DNA of 64,000 nt from UBA1794 sp050946375 (GTDB lineage: Bacteria; Bacteroidota; Bacteroidia; Bacteroidales; Bacteroidaceae). The translations under genes were made by a program, and so were the position numbers. The number at the start of each line of letters is the position of its first letter. Positions within the stretch are counted from its first letter, which is position 1. Below the pieces are notes generated by a model. The model had not been told where the DNA came from, made no database searches, and worked only from the letters and a program-made list of their open reading frames with translations. The stretch covers positions 17,092-81,091 of the forward strand of contig JBMNUT010000014.1 in assembly GCA_050946375.1 (NCBI GenBank), written 5' to 3'. Shown here in pieces: positions 25,447 through 34,099 of this stretch.

Positions 25447-25869
25447 TTATTCGTAGGTCACGAGGTCTGCGCCGTCCAAGACAGAGTCGCCGGTATTGAC
25501 ACATACTTCCTTGATAACTCCGGCAGTCGTGGCAGGAATGTTGTTTTCCATCTTCATGGCTTCCAGAATGATCAGGGTGTCGCCCTTCTTTACGGTATCG
25601 CCGGGTTTCACTTTGATGGCTACGATGATTCCGGGGAGAGGCGATTTCTCGCTTTTCTTCGTAGCAGTCGGCTGTGCCGGAGCGGCAGCTTTGGCGGCAG
25701 GTCTGGGAGTTACGGCCGGGCGCACGGGGGCTGCGGCAGCCTGGAGCTCCTCTTCCAACTCTACGGAATAGGCCACACCGTTGACTTCTACCGTTACTTT
25801 CCCTTCTTCAGGCTCGCCGACGGTAACGGTATAGGGGTTTCCGTTGATTTTATACTTGTATTCTTTCAT
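25447..25869 (-). CDS. Biotin carboxyl carrier protein of methylmalonyl-CoA decarboxylase
   Basis: 140 residues. An N-terminal beta segment (MKEYKYKINGNPYTVTVGE) is joined by an Ala/Pro linker (about 44-70) to a biotinyl domain with the EAMKMEN motif; K106 is the biotin site. This is the gamma-type subunit that accepts CO2 from the carboxyltransferase in sodium-pumping decarboxylases of succinate-fermenting Bacteroidales. It is last in the mce-mmdA operon. The long linker is typical of swinging-arm carriers. Confidence 0.93.
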   Translation of the reverse strand: MKEYKYKINGNPYTVTVGEPEEGKVTVEVNGVAYSVELEEELQAAAAPVRPAVTPRPAAKAAAPAQPTATKKSEKSPLPGIIVAIKVKPGDTVKKGDTLIILEAMKMENNIPATTAGVIKEVCVNTGDSVLDGADLVTYE

Positions 25870-25905
25870 ATTGTTCTGTGATGTTTGAAATGAAAATGAT
25901 GGATT

Positions 25906-26094
25906 TTATTTCCGGACGGGACGGCCGGGCATCAGGCAGGGCTTGAAGGCCCAGGCGGTAGAGATGCTGCGGATGGTGAGGCGATTCGACTCGATGTCGT
26001 GCGGCGACAGGAGCGTTTCGTACAAAGCCATTGCGATAGCTGCATATTCCTCGCTTGCGCGTCCGGGTTGATTGGATTGGTTTTCTGTATTCAT
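25906..26094 (-). CDS. Small OadG-like subunit of the decarboxylase operon
   Basis: 62 residues from ATG at 26094. The segment ASEEYAAIAMALYETLLSPHD, then ESNRLTIRSISTAWAFKP, resembles the soluble C-terminal part of OadG/MmdD-like subunits that link the carboxyltransferase to the membrane beta subunit. There is no transmembrane helix, so it is a minimal form. Its place between mmdA and the biotin carrier is where such a subunit is expected. The function is inferred from context and weak similarity. Confidence 0.65.
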   Translation of the reverse strand: MNTENQSNQPGRASEEYAAIAMALYETLLSPHDIESNRLTIRSISTAWAFKPCLMPGRPVRK

Positions 26095-26134
26095 GAGTCT
26101 TTTCTAATCGGAATATCCAGTGCGTATAATCGGT

Positions 26135-27688
26135 TTACAAAGGAATGTTCCCGTGTTTCTTTGCCGGATTGACCACTTTCTTCGTCTGCAGTTGTTCCAA
26201 AGCGCGGATTACACGGAAGCGGGTATTACGCGGTTCGATCACATCGTCGATATAGCCGTACTTGGCAGCGTTGTAGGGATTGGCAAAGAGCTTGGTGTAT
26301 TCTGCCTCTTTCTCGGCAAGGAATGCGGCAGGGTCTTCCTGTGCTTTTGCTTCTTTGGCGTACAATACTTCTACGGCGCCTGCGCCTCCCATAACGGCGA
26401 TTTCGGCTGTCGGCCAAGCATAGTTCATATCGCCGCGCAGTTGCTTACAGCTCATCACAATGTGGCTGCCTCCGTAGCTTTTTCGCAGGGTGACTGTCAC
26501 TTTGGGCACAGTTGCTTCGCCGTAAGCGTAGAGCAGTTTTGCGCCGTGCAGGATGACTGCGTTGTATTCCTGGCCTGTTCCGGGGAGGAAGCCCGGCACG
26601 TCTACCAGCGAGACGAGGGGAATGTTGAATGCATCGCAGAAGCGGACGAAGCGGGCGGCCTTGCGCGAAGCGTTGCAGTCGAGCACTCCGGCCATATACT
26701 TGGGCTGGTTGGCGACGATTCCCACGGAGCGGCCGTTCATATGGGCAAAGCCGATGATGATATTCTTGGCGTAATCCGGTTGAACTTCGAGGAATTCACC
26801 GTTGTCCACTATCGCTGCTACGACTTCATACATGTCGTAGGGTTTATTGGGGTTCTCCGGTACGATTTCGTTCAGGCGGTCTTCCATGCGATCCACGGGG
26901 TCGGTGCATTCTACTCGCGGGGCTTCTTCCATGTTGTTCTGCGGAATGTAGCTGATGAGCTTGCGGATGAGCGCAAAGGCTTCTTCTTCTGTCGCAGCGG
27001 TGAAGTGGCATACGCCGGACTTGGTGGAGTGTACGCTGGCTCCGCCGAGGGTTTCCTGATCGACGTCTTCGCCCGTAACGGTTTTCACTACCTTCGGTCC
27101 GGTAAGGAACATGTAAGATGTGCCTTCCATCATGAGGGTGAAGTCAGTTAAGGCTGGCGAATAGACAGCACCGCCAGCGCACGGGCCAAAAATGCCCGAG
27201 ATTTGGGGAATAACGCCGGAGGCCAGGATATTTCTTTGGAAGATTTCGGCAAAACCGGCAAGGGCGTTGATGCCTTCCTGTATGCGTGCGCCGCCCGAGT
27301 CGTTGATTCCGATGCAGGGGGCGCCCATTTTCATGGCGAGGTCCATGACTTTGCAGATTTTCTGAGCCATGGTTTCCGAAAGTGAGCCGCCGGCTACGGT
27401 AAAGTCTTGTGCAAAAACGTAAATGAGGCGTCCGTCTATCGTACCGTATCCCGTGACTACGCCGTCGCCCAGGTACTGTTTCTTTTCCATGCCGAAGTTG
27501 GTGCAACGATGCAGTTGGAACATGTCCAATTCTTCGAAGCTACCTTCGTCGAGCAGCATGGCTATTCGTTCGCGGGCGGTGTATTTCCCGCGTTGGTGCT
27601 GTTTCTCGATCGCTTTTTCTCCTCCGCCGATGCGTGCTTTAGCGCGGAGTTCGATGAGTTCCCTGATTTTTTCCGTTTGAGTGCTCAT
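26135..27688 (-). CDS. mmdA: Methylmalonyl-CoA decarboxylase alpha (carboxyltransferase) subunit
   Basis: 517 residues of the acyl-CoA carboxylase beta/carboxyltransferase family. It transfers the carboxyl group of (S)-methylmalonyl-CoA to biotin, giving propionyl-CoA. The N-terminal crotonase-like domain has IGINDSGGARIQEGINALAG near 155, and the second acyl-CoA site is FGPCAGGAVYSPALTDF near 195. The C-terminal domain has NQPKYMAGVLD near 335, PLVSLVDVPGFLPGTGQE and RKSYGGSHIVMSCKQL, the Ala/Gly loops forming the CoA oxyanion holes. Length and order are typical. It follows mce by 62 bp and precedes the OadG-like and biotin-carrier genes. No membrane beta subunit is in the window. Confidence 0.95.
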   Translation of the reverse strand: MSTQTEKIRELIELRAKARIGGGEKAIEKQHQRGKYTARERIAMLLDEGSFEELDMFQLHRCTNFGMEKKQYLGDGVVTGYGTIDGRLIYVFAQDFTVAGGSLSETMAQKICKVMDLAMKMGAPCIGINDSGGARIQEGINALAGFAEIFQRNILASGVIPQISGIFGPCAGGAVYSPALTDFTLMMEGTSYMFLTGPKVVKTVTGEDVDQETLGGASVHSTKSGVCHFTAATEEEAFALIRKLISYIPQNNMEEAPRVECTDPVDRMEDRLNEIVPENPNKPYDMYEVVAAIVDNGEFLEVQPDYAKNIIIGFAHMNGRSVGIVANQPKYMAGVLDCNASRKAARFVRFCDAFNIPLVSLVDVPGFLPGTGQEYNAVILHGAKLLYAYGEATVPKVTVTLRKSYGGSHIVMSCKQLRGDMNYAWPTAEIAVMGGAGAVEVLYAKEAKAQEDPAAFLAEKEAEYTKLFANPYNAAKYGYIDDVIEPRNTRFRVIRALEQLQTKKVVNPAKKHGNIPL

Positions 27689-27750
27689 TGAGTTTATTTA
27701 GATTGAAGAGTTTGTTTTTACGATAAGGAGCGTGGGCAGGGCGCTGTCTT

Positions 27751-28161
27751 TTATTGCCCGGGTTCGCAGAGTTCGGTAAGGATTCCTTGTGTGGACTTGG
27801 GGTGCAGGAATGCGATGTTGAGCTTTTCGGCACCGGGGCGCAGGGCTTTGTCGATGAGGCGCACGCCTGCGCTTTCTACTTCCTGGAGGGCATTGGCCAC
27901 GCCGTCTTCTATGGCGAATGCCAAGTGGTGGATGCCTTCGCCGCGCTTTTCGATGAATTTGGCAATAGTGCTGTCTTCGCTGGTCGGCTCAAGCAGCTCT
28001 AATTTTACGTCGCCTACTTTCAGGAATGCGGTACGTACCTTCTGGTCTTCTACGACTTCTATGTTGTAGCACTTCAGTCCGAGGACTTTTTCATAGTAGG
28101 GCAAGGCTTCTTCGATGCTCTTGACGGCAATGCCCAGATGTTCGATGTGGGAAATTTTCAT
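27751..28161 (-). CDS. mce: Methylmalonyl-CoA epimerase
   Basis: 136 residues from ATG at 28161 (MKISHIEHLGIAVKSIEEALPYY). It is a vicinal-oxygen-chelate fold metalloenzyme with two beta-alpha-beta modules. Metal-site residues include H7 in ISHIEHLGIA, the Q/E in the central strands (e.g. KLELLEPT) and H in EGIHHLAFAIED near 87, plus the terminal LTELCE. It interconverts (R)- and (S)-methylmalonyl-CoA, between the B12-dependent mutase and the decarboxylase encoded next to it. It heads the operon. Confidence 0.95.
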   Translation of the reverse strand: MKISHIEHLGIAVKSIEEALPYYEKVLGLKCYNIEVVEDQKVRTAFLKVGDVKLELLEPTSEDSTIAKFIEKRGEGIHHLAFAIEDGVANALQEVESAGVRLIDKALRPGAEKLNIAFLHPKSTQGILTELCEPGQ

Positions 28162-28353
28162 TTTTCGTAAAGGTTTTAGGTTTTTCCTCTGGAGATGCTT
28201 TTGGGATGCGCTGTTTCTCTTGGGAAACACTCCTTCAAGGACTTTGCAAAGGAAACCAATTTTCACTGAAAAAAAAAGCATGGAGGGACTTTTTTGGGCT
28301 TTTCTTTGCTTTCGTTCGGCATGGGTGTGTGGCGGGTATTGCTGGGGGCTGTA

Positions 28354-28442
28354 CGAAAAGTCCTGCAACCTTAAAGTAAAAGTTGCAGGACTTTTTCGGA
28401 AAACATGCAAGGCTTTCCCGAAAGCCATGCGGTGCCTTTTTG
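28354..28442. repeat. Modular palindrome array (site 10), between GH43 and mce
   Basis: Four modules. Cores 1 and 2 (tcctgcaa, ttgcagga) are exact reverse complements, giving a 14-bp stem. The array touches the stop codon of the GH43 frame. Confidence 0.85.
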
Positions 28443-29915
28443 CTATTCTTGTGTACCGGCTGTATAGCGGAAGTTGCGGAAGCGGGCTTCGCCGCCCTTG
28501 AAGGAGACCAATGCGGGGCGCAGGGCGTAGAAACCGTGGTAGCGGTTGTGGTGCATGTGGGCTACGTCGATGTGTTCGGCTACGGTCGTCCATTGACTGC
28601 TTCCGTGGGTACGGACTTGAATCTGCACCTGGTTGCGCTGATTGATGAGGCGTACGGTGAAAGGTCCGTCGTGCTCTATGGGGATTGTCTGCTCTTTGTC
28701 GGCCGCGGTGTGGAGCTTGAATGTGTGGCCGCAGGTGGTGATTCCGGCAAAAGCCTGTTCGTTGTAGAACAGGAGCAGGCCGGCGCTGTTGTGCTTGTCG
28801 AGCGCAATTTCGACTTCTACGGTGTAGCAGCTGTCGGTGGGCGTGACCAGAAGGAGCCTTCCCTCGGCAGGAGTCGTGCCTTTCCCTTTTACGTAAAGTG
28901 AATGGTTGCCGAACTTCAGGGAATCGGGGGCATATTCTTTCCAGAAGGTCCACTGCAGTCCCAGTTTTTCTCCGCTGAAATCGTCGGAGAGGGGGAGCCC
29001 GTGCTTGATTTCCGTTTCAGCTTTCGGGAAAGTGCCTTAGGCTGAAGTGCGGTACCATCCGTCGTCTGTCCACTCCACCGGCTCGATAAGCGTCGAGCGA
29101 CCCAGCGTGTGGTAACCGTTGCGGTAGGCGTGGTAGACAATCCACCAGTTGCCTTCGGCATCGTCGATAAGGGTTCCGTGTCCTTTCGACCACCATTCTT
29201 CGCTGGCGCTGTAGGTGTGTACGATGGGGTTGTAGGGCGAGTTTTCCCACGGGCCGTCTACGTTTTTCGAGCGTGCGGCCACTGCCATGTGGCTGGTGGC
29301 CGGTCCTGCCGTGCCGCCTTCGGCCGAGGTGAGATAGTAGTAGCCGTTGTGGTAGATGAGTTTGGGCGACTCGAGGTACATGCCCTCGGTTTCCCACTCT
29401 TTGGGGTAGGCCCATCCGTCATAGACTCTCCGTTTCTGTCCTATGGTAGCCAGGCCGTCGTCGGTGAGCCGGATGATTTCTCCGTTGTTGACGTACAGAT
29501 AGCGGTTTCCTGCGCTGTCGGCAATGTGTCCGGGGTCGATGCCTCCTACTTTCAAGTCGACGGGCTCGCTCCAGGGACCGCGTATGTCGTCGGCCCAGAT
29601 TACCCAGTTGGTTCCGGCCGAGGGGAAGTAGAGATAGAACCGGTCTTTGTACTTAACAAGGTCGGGGGCCATGGCCGAGCCTTCATATTCCGGCACGGCG
29701 CGGCAGACGGGTTCCCAGTTCTGGAGGTCTTGCGAGTGCCAGATGAGAAATCCGGGGGCATAGTAGAAGGGAGAGTGGGTCATGTAGAAATCCTTGCCGT
29801 CGCGTACGATGCTGGGGTCGGGGTAGTCGCCGGGCAGTATGGGTAGCGGGAAAGTCTGGGCCCTTACTGAAAGCAGGGGCATGAGTGCCAGTAGCAGGCA
29901 GTATATTGCTTTCAT
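28443..29915 (-). pseudogene. Glycoside hydrolase family 43 with internal in-frame stop
   Basis: Read from ATG at 29915, a signal peptide (MKAIYCLLLALMPLLSVRAQ) precedes a five-bladed beta-propeller: LPGDYPDPSIVRDGKDFYM carries the general-base Asp, DPGHIA the pKa-modulating Asp, and the LESPKLI region the acid Glu. A TAA at 29037-29039 stops the frame after YRTSA. The same frame then continues without a break through TEIKHGLPLSDDFSG and a C-terminal beta-sandwich (WTFWKEYAPDSLKFG, ending RNFRYTAGTQE) to 28443, which is how intact GH43 homologues are built. The catalytic part alone could still fold and be secreted; the accessory domain is lost unless the stop is read through or is a sequence error. 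The stop lies in a degenerate palindrome module. Targets of the family are arabinose- or xylose-containing glycans. Confidence 0.8.
29019..29052. repeat. Degenerate palindrome module (site 11) at the GH43 internal stop
   Basis: Sequence resembling CTTTC-ggg-AAAGTGC followed by gaagtgcgg; it contains the TAA read on the minus strand. Membership of the family is likely but not certain. Confidence 0.5.
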
Positions 29916-29934
29916 CTTTTTCCCGTTTTTCAGT

Positions 29935-30756
29935 TTACTTGCGGAAAACTTTGGTGGAGAGGATGATGACATCTTCCAGGGGACGGTCGTGAGCGTCGGT
30001 AGGCATGAGCGTGATTTTCTCTACGACGTCCTGTCCTTCTACCAGCTCGCCGAATACGGTGACCGTACCGTCCAGGTGGGGCGTGCCGCCTGTTTCACGA
30101 TAAACCTTGCGGTGCTCTTCGGGAATCGTGACCGGTCCCTCCTTTTTATATTGCTCTTCGGCCCGTTGGAGCGCGCGTGCCGAGAGAAGTCCTGCATTGC
30201 CCGGCGAGGCGAGCTCGGGTTCTTCGAGCAAAAGGTCGTAGCGTGCGCGATGATAAAGGTAGTTTTGCCGCCATTCGCCCATGCGTTTTTCGGTATTGTC
30301 CAGCTCTTCATCGGTAAAGGTGCGCCCCTGTACTACACAGAACTGGGTCCCTGCCGAACTGCGCGTGGGGTTTACCTCATCGCCCAGCTTGGCGTCGATC
30401 AGTGCGCCTTGCTTGCAGAAAAATTCGGGCTTGATTTCGGAATATACGCAGTATCCGCCGTCGCCATCGCCGTAGGTTTTCCCCGGAACCGGGTTCTTGC
30501 TGGTGGGATCGCCTCCCTGAATCAGGAAATCCTTGATGACCCGGTGGAAAATAACGCCTTCGTAGGCTTTGTCCTTGCACAGACGGATGAAATTGTCGCG
30601 GTGCAGCGGAGTCTCGTCATACAGCCAGAGCGTGAAGTTTCCCTGGTTGGTTTTTATGGTAACGTAGGTTTTCTTTTCTTCTTTCTTGCCGGCCTGTGCA
30701 GAAGAAATGCAGCCGAAAAGAAGAAGCAATGTGCAATAAAAAAGAATTCTTTTCAT
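29935..30756 (-). CDS. Peptidyl-prolyl cis-trans isomerase, cyclophilin type (lipoprotein)
   Basis: 273 residues from ATG at 30756. The lipobox LLLFGC after MKRILFYCTLL marks it as a lipoprotein, probably periplasmic-facing. The cyclophilin core begins YVTIKTNQGNFTLWLYDETP and has VIFHRVIKDFLIQGGDPTS near 80 with the catalytic Arg in FHRV, then SSAGTQFCVVQ near 140 and FGELVEGQDVVEKI near 240. A roughly 65-residue insert (about 155-220, TDEELDNTEKRMGEWRQN onward) is typical of Bacteroidetes members. It accelerates proline isomerisation in exported proteins. GH43 starts 19 bp downstream. Confidence 0.92.
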   Translation of the reverse strand: MKRILFYCTLLLLFGCISSAQAGKKEEKKTYVTIKTNQGNFTLWLYDETPLHRDNFIRLCKDKAYEGVIFHRVIKDFLIQGGDPTSKNPVPGKTYGDGDGGYCVYSEIKPEFFCKQGALIDAKLGDEVNPTRSSAGTQFCVVQGRTFTDEELDNTEKRMGEWRQNYLYHRARYDLLLEEPELASPGNAGLLSARALQRAEEQYKKEGPVTIPEEHRKVYRETGGTPHLDGTVTVFGELVEGQDVVEKITLMPTDAHDRPLEDVIILSTKVFRK

Positions 30757-30791
30757 GAGTTTAAAACAAGTTGTGGTATATGTTAGGGCGG

Positions 30792-30799
30792 CAAAGATA
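30792..30799 (-). promoter_or_regulatory. -7 element of the cyclophilin gene
   Basis: TATCTTTG on the minus strand, 36 bp upstream of the ATG; faces the helicase promoter. Confidence 0.5.
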
Positions 30800-30830
30800 G
30801 GAAAAGCGAAAAAAAATCCAAATAAAAATG

Positions 30831-30838
30831 TACCTTTG
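30831..30838 (+). promoter_or_regulatory. -7 element of the DEAD-box helicase gene
   Basis: TACCTTTG, 36 bp before the ATG at 30875; the upstream sequence is a run of A rather than a clear -33 TTG. Confidence 0.5.
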
Positions 30839-30874
30839 CGCTCGAAAAGTAGAACAAACACATTCGGGACTTTC

Positions 30875-32236
30875 ATGAAATTTACAGAACTTGATTTGGA
30901 AGACCCTGTGCTGGATGCGTTGGAGGCGATGCGTTTCGAGGAATGTACTCCGGTTCAGGAACATACGATACCGCCCATTTTGGAAGGACGCGACCTGATC
31001 GGCATTGCCCAGACCGGCACGGGTAAGACGGCGGCTTATACGCTCCCGATATTGAACCGCATGCTTTCGGACGGACATCCGGAAGATGCTATCAATTGTA
31101 TCATCATGGCGCCTACCCGGGAGCTGGCTCAGCAGATCGACCAGCAGATGGAAGGCTTCTCTTATTTTCTCCCTTTCTCCAGCGTGGCTGTGTATGGCGG
31201 AAATGACGGTACCCGTTTCGAACAGGAAAAGCGTGGATTGACGCTGGGTGCCGACATTGTCATCGCTACGCCGGGGCGCTTGCTGGCGCATATTGCGCTG
31301 GGATACGTCGATTTGTCAAGGGTTTCTTATTTTGTGCTGGACGAAGCGGACCGGATGCTCGACATGGGCTTTTACGACGACATCATGCAAGTGGTGCGTC
31401 TCTTGCCGGAAACGCGGCAGACTATCCTCTTTTCAGCTACGATGCCGGCCAATATAAAGAAATTGACCGAGACCATCCTGAAAGATCCGGTGGAGGTGAA
31501 ACTTGCCATATCCCGGCCTGCCGATAAAATCAAGCAAAGCGTTACGATTTGCTACGAGCGTCAGAAGCTCCCGATGCTGCAGCAAATATTCGGAAACGGC
31601 GAATGCCCGAAAACCGTGCTTTTCTCTTCTTCCAAACAGAAGGTGAAAGAAATTGCACGGATGCTCCTGAAAAAAGGATTCCGGGTAGGCGAGATGCACT
31701 CAGACCTGGAACAATCGCAGCGCGACGAGGTGATGCGGCAGTACAAGAACGGTCATTTGGATATTTTGGTTGCCACGGATATTGTATCGCGCGGTATTGA
31801 CATCGACGATATTGAACTGGTGGTCAATTATGACGTGCCCCACGACGCTGAAGACTACGTACACCGCATCGGGCGCACTGCTCGGGCCGACCGCGATGGA
31901 GCTTCGATAACGTTTGTCGGCGAGGACGAACAGCAGAAATGGGCTGCCATCGAGCGTTTTTTAGGGCGTGAAGTAGAGCGGAATGCAGTCCCCGCCGAAT
32001 TTGGTGAGACGCCGGAATATAATCCTCGCAGCGGTAATCGCAAGGGAAGAGGGGGCAGACCGGGCAATCGGGGCAAGGGCGGTAATGCGGGTGCTTCGGC
32101 ACATTCGCAGAACCGCTCCCGGCAGAATCCGCGCCCGCAGGCTCCTGCCTCCGGCGAGGCTTCGCGTTCTTCCCGCCGTTCGCACGGGCGCAGACGGAAC
32201 CGGGGCAAAACGGAAGAAAAGAATACCGGGAATTAA
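30875..32236 (+). CDS. DEAD-box ATP-dependent RNA helicase
   Basis: 453 residues from ATG at 30875 (MKFTELDLEDPVLDALEAMRFEE). Domain 1 has the Q motif CTPVQEHTIPP near 24, motif I AQTGTGKT near 46, PTRELA, TPGR, DEAD near 155 and SAT near 186. Domain 2 has SSSKQKVKEIA, VATDIVSRGIDI and motif VI HRIGRTAR near 337. The tail from about 370 is basic and rich in Gly, Arg, Asn and Ser, suited to RNA binding. RhlE/CsdA-like in form; likely roles are ribosome assembly or RNA turnover. The start leaves the longer upstream frame, which lies in the promoter region. Confidence 0.93.
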   Translation: MKFTELDLEDPVLDALEAMRFEECTPVQEHTIPPILEGRDLIGIAQTGTGKTAAYTLPILNRMLSDGHPEDAINCIIMAPTRELAQQIDQQMEGFSYFLPFSSVAVYGGNDGTRFEQEKRGLTLGADIVIATPGRLLAHIALGYVDLSRVSYFVLDEADRMLDMGFYDDIMQVVRLLPETRQTILFSATMPANIKKLTETILKDPVEVKLAISRPADKIKQSVTICYERQKLPMLQQIFGNGECPKTVLFSSSKQKVKEIARMLLKKGFRVGEMHSDLEQSQRDEVMRQYKNGHLDILVATDIVSRGIDIDDIELVVNYDVPHDAEDYVHRIGRTARADRDGASITFVGEDEQQKWAAIERFLGREVERNAVPAEFGETPEYNPRSGNRKGRGGRPGNRGKGGNAGASAHSQNRSRQNPRPQAPASGEASRSSRRSHGRRRNRGKTEEKNTGN

Positions 32237-32250
32237 GACTATGACAACAC

Positions 32251-32283
32251 GAGGCCTCTCCCCTTTCGGGTGGAGGCTTTTTG
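32251..32283 (+). terminator. Terminator after the helicase gene
   Basis: Imperfect GC-rich stem GAGGCCTC.../...GGAGGC with loop, followed by five T. Confidence 0.6.
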
Positions 32284-32326
32284 CAGAAATAAAGTGAGGT
32301 AATTAGACAAAAGACATTGGACGGTT

Positions 32327-33211
32327 ATGAAAAGGTTAGGAATGTTTTTTTGCATTCTGCTGTTCTTCTTATCGGGGCCTGTGCAGGCTCAGGGCGGCAG
32401 GACTTATGAAAATCTGGCTTTTGAAAGTGTTCTGATGAAAAAGAAGATGCGGTATGCGCTGTATCTTCCTCCCGGTTACCATTTCTCCAAGAAGTCTTAT
32501 CCTGTTCTGTATCTGTTTCATGGAGCAGGGGAGAACCATTTGGCCTGGTTGCGCAAGGGAAAACTGAAAGAGATTATAGACCGGCTGATAGAAACCCGCG
32601 CGATTGACCCGATTATTGTGGTGATGCCTGATGCGGGGATGAGTTATTATATGAATAGCCGTTCGGGTGATTCACCTTATGAGGACTATTTTTTCCGTGA
32701 GTTCAAGCCCTATATCGAGAGCTTCTATCGGGTTGAGAAGGGAAAGCGCTTTACTTCGGTAGCGGGCTTCTCGATGGGTGGCTACGGGGCGCTGCTTTAT
32801 GCGCTTCACCGGCCGGATTTGTTCCAAAGCTGTGTAGCCTTGAGTGCGGGAGTACGTACTGATGAGGAAATGGAGGCGCTCAGTGAGAAGGATTATAATT
32901 CGCGTTACCGCATCGCGCTGGGGCCCCATGTCGAGGGAGAATCGCATGTGTCGCCTTATTATGCGGAGAATTACAGCATTCTGAACTTGGTTTCCCGCAT
33001 GCCGAACGAGCAGAAAAAGCAGGTTCGCTTTTATATTGACTGTGGAGACGACGACTTTCTGTATAAAGGTAACTCCATGCTTCATATCTTGATGCGCGAC
33101 AAGGGCATACCTCATGAGTTCCGTATTCGTAACGGTGCTCATAATTGGGAATATTGGCAAACGGGGCTGAGGAACGGATTGCTGTTTATTCAGGCTGGAA
33201 TGAAGCGTTAA
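32327..33211 (+). CDS. Secreted esterase, alpha/beta hydrolase (CE1/esterase-D type)
   Basis: 294 residues. The signal peptide MKRLGMFFCILLFFLSGPVQAQ sends it out of the cytoplasm. The fold follows the putative-esterase family: YALYLPPGYHFSKKSYPVLYLFHGAGE near 38-63 with the oxyanion HGAG, the nucleophile elbow GFSMGGYGA near 147, an Asp in the GDDDF segment near 245, and His in NGAHNWEYW near 273. Related Bacteroides enzymes remove acetyl or feruloyl groups from plant polysaccharides, but the substrate is not evident here. The last 15 bp before the convergent lipoprotein gene hold no terminator. Confidence 0.85.
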   Translation: MKRLGMFFCILLFFLSGPVQAQGGRTYENLAFESVLMKKKMRYALYLPPGYHFSKKSYPVLYLFHGAGENHLAWLRKGKLKEIIDRLIETRAIDPIIVVMPDAGMSYYMNSRSGDSPYEDYFFREFKPYIESFYRVEKGKRFTSVAGFSMGGYGALLYALHRPDLFQSCVALSAGVRTDEEMEALSEKDYNSRYRIALGPHVEGESHVSPYYAENYSILNLVSRMPNEQKKQVRFYIDCGDDDFLYKGNSMLHILMRDKGIPHEFRIRNGAHNWEYWQTGLRNGLLFIQAGMKR

Positions 33212-33225
33212 AAACGCGTTTTGCT

Positions 33226-33990
33226 TTATTGTGAAGCGGAAGGCACTTCAACCTTGAGGTCTCCGAACGCATAGTTCTGGGAACGGGAGCGGCTATAGGT
33301 GCAGAAGAAACCGAGATGGCTGGAGTGGGTGTAGGTAGTGTCGGTTCCACTTCCCCAGAGCGAAAGCGTCGGTTGCCCTTCGAGGTTGGCAAAAAGTTCC
33401 CATTTTCCTTGCTCGTCGCAGCATACGCGTAGCCGGAGCATGGTGTAGGCGGCAAGAAGCAGTTCGGAGTGGCAGTCGAAGATGATGGCCGTGTCGTTCG
33501 GAAGTCCGTTTTGCCGGCAGAGGGCGAGGTATTGCCCTTCGGGGTCGCCGGTCAGTGTGGCATTGCTGATTCCGAGGGCTAAGAAGTAGCCTTGTAGCGA
33601 GTTGCTCAGGTCGGACTGATTGGACGAGAGGTAGACGCGTGCCCGGGTTGTGGGGGTAGGTTCCTTTCCGTTCAGTTGGAAACGGAAGTCCCATTGCGCC
33701 CCCCGCAGGGCTGTGGAGGGCGCGGAGATGTAGGTACTGCCTGCTTCGTGGTCGTTGAGGGCGAAAAGTGAGTAGCCTCCATAATAGAACCGCTGCTCGA
33801 ATCGGGCGGTATCGCCGCTCCAGACTGTCGGGTCGCCATAGGTGATAATCGAAGTTCCGGGGGTGTCGGGTTGGCCGGTTTCCGGCGTGTCGGGAAGTTG
33901 GGGCTCGTCGTTGTGGGTACATGCACACAGCGTGAGTGCGAGCATGAAGCTCATCTTCAAGGAAAATAATATGATAGAATTGTTTTTCAT
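33226..33990 (-). CDS. Lipoprotein resembling the N-terminal domain of lamin-tail-domain proteins
   Basis: 254 residues from ATG at 33990. The lipobox is in LALTLCAC near 20, followed by an Asp/Pro/Thr linker. The body has YGDPTVWSGDTARFEQRFYY, AGSTYISAPSTALRGAQWDF, ARVYLSSNQSDLSNSLQGYF and QYLALCRQNG. This pattern matches the N-terminal beta-sandwich of large Bacteroidetes proteins that carry lamin-tail domains and are annotated as nuclease-like or structural. Here that domain stands alone with no lamin tail, so it is either a dedicated small lipoprotein or a truncated relative. Ligand unknown. It has a good promoter divergent from asd. Confidence 0.65.
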   Translation of the reverse strand: MKNNSIILFSLKMSFMLALTLCACTHNDEPQLPDTPETGQPDTPGTSIITYGDPTVWSGDTARFEQRFYYGGYSLFALNDHEAGSTYISAPSTALRGAQWDFRFQLNGKEPTPTTRARVYLSSNQSDLSNSLQGYFLALGISNATLTGDPEGQYLALCRQNGLPNDTAIIFDCHSELLLAAYTMLRLRVCCDEQGKWELFANLEGQPTLSLWGSGTDTTYTHSSHLGFFCTYSRSRSQNYAFGDLKVEVPSASQ

Positions 33991-34005
33991 GTGGCTTGTT
34001 TGTTG

Positions 34006-34013
34006 TATTTTTG
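34006..34013 (+). promoter_or_regulatory. -7 element of asd
   Basis: TATTTTTG, about 87 bp before the asd ATG; overlaps the leader of the divergent lipoprotein gene. Confidence 0.45.
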
Positions 34014-34035
34014 CGTCCGCTTTCAAGATTGTGCC

Positions 34036-34066
34036 CAAAGGTACTTGTTCTTGACTGCATGTACAA
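34036..34066 (-). promoter_or_regulatory. Promoter of the lipoprotein gene
   Basis: On the minus strand TTG (34066-34064), 20 bp spacer, TACCTTTG (34043-34036). Confidence 0.7.
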
Positions 34067-34099
34067 GACGAATTTAAAGAAAAGAAAAAAGGTAAAAAG

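Noticed and set aside
28443..29972. Frameshift in the GH43 gene
   Set aside because: The parts before and after the break are in the same frame; the interruption is a single TAA codon.
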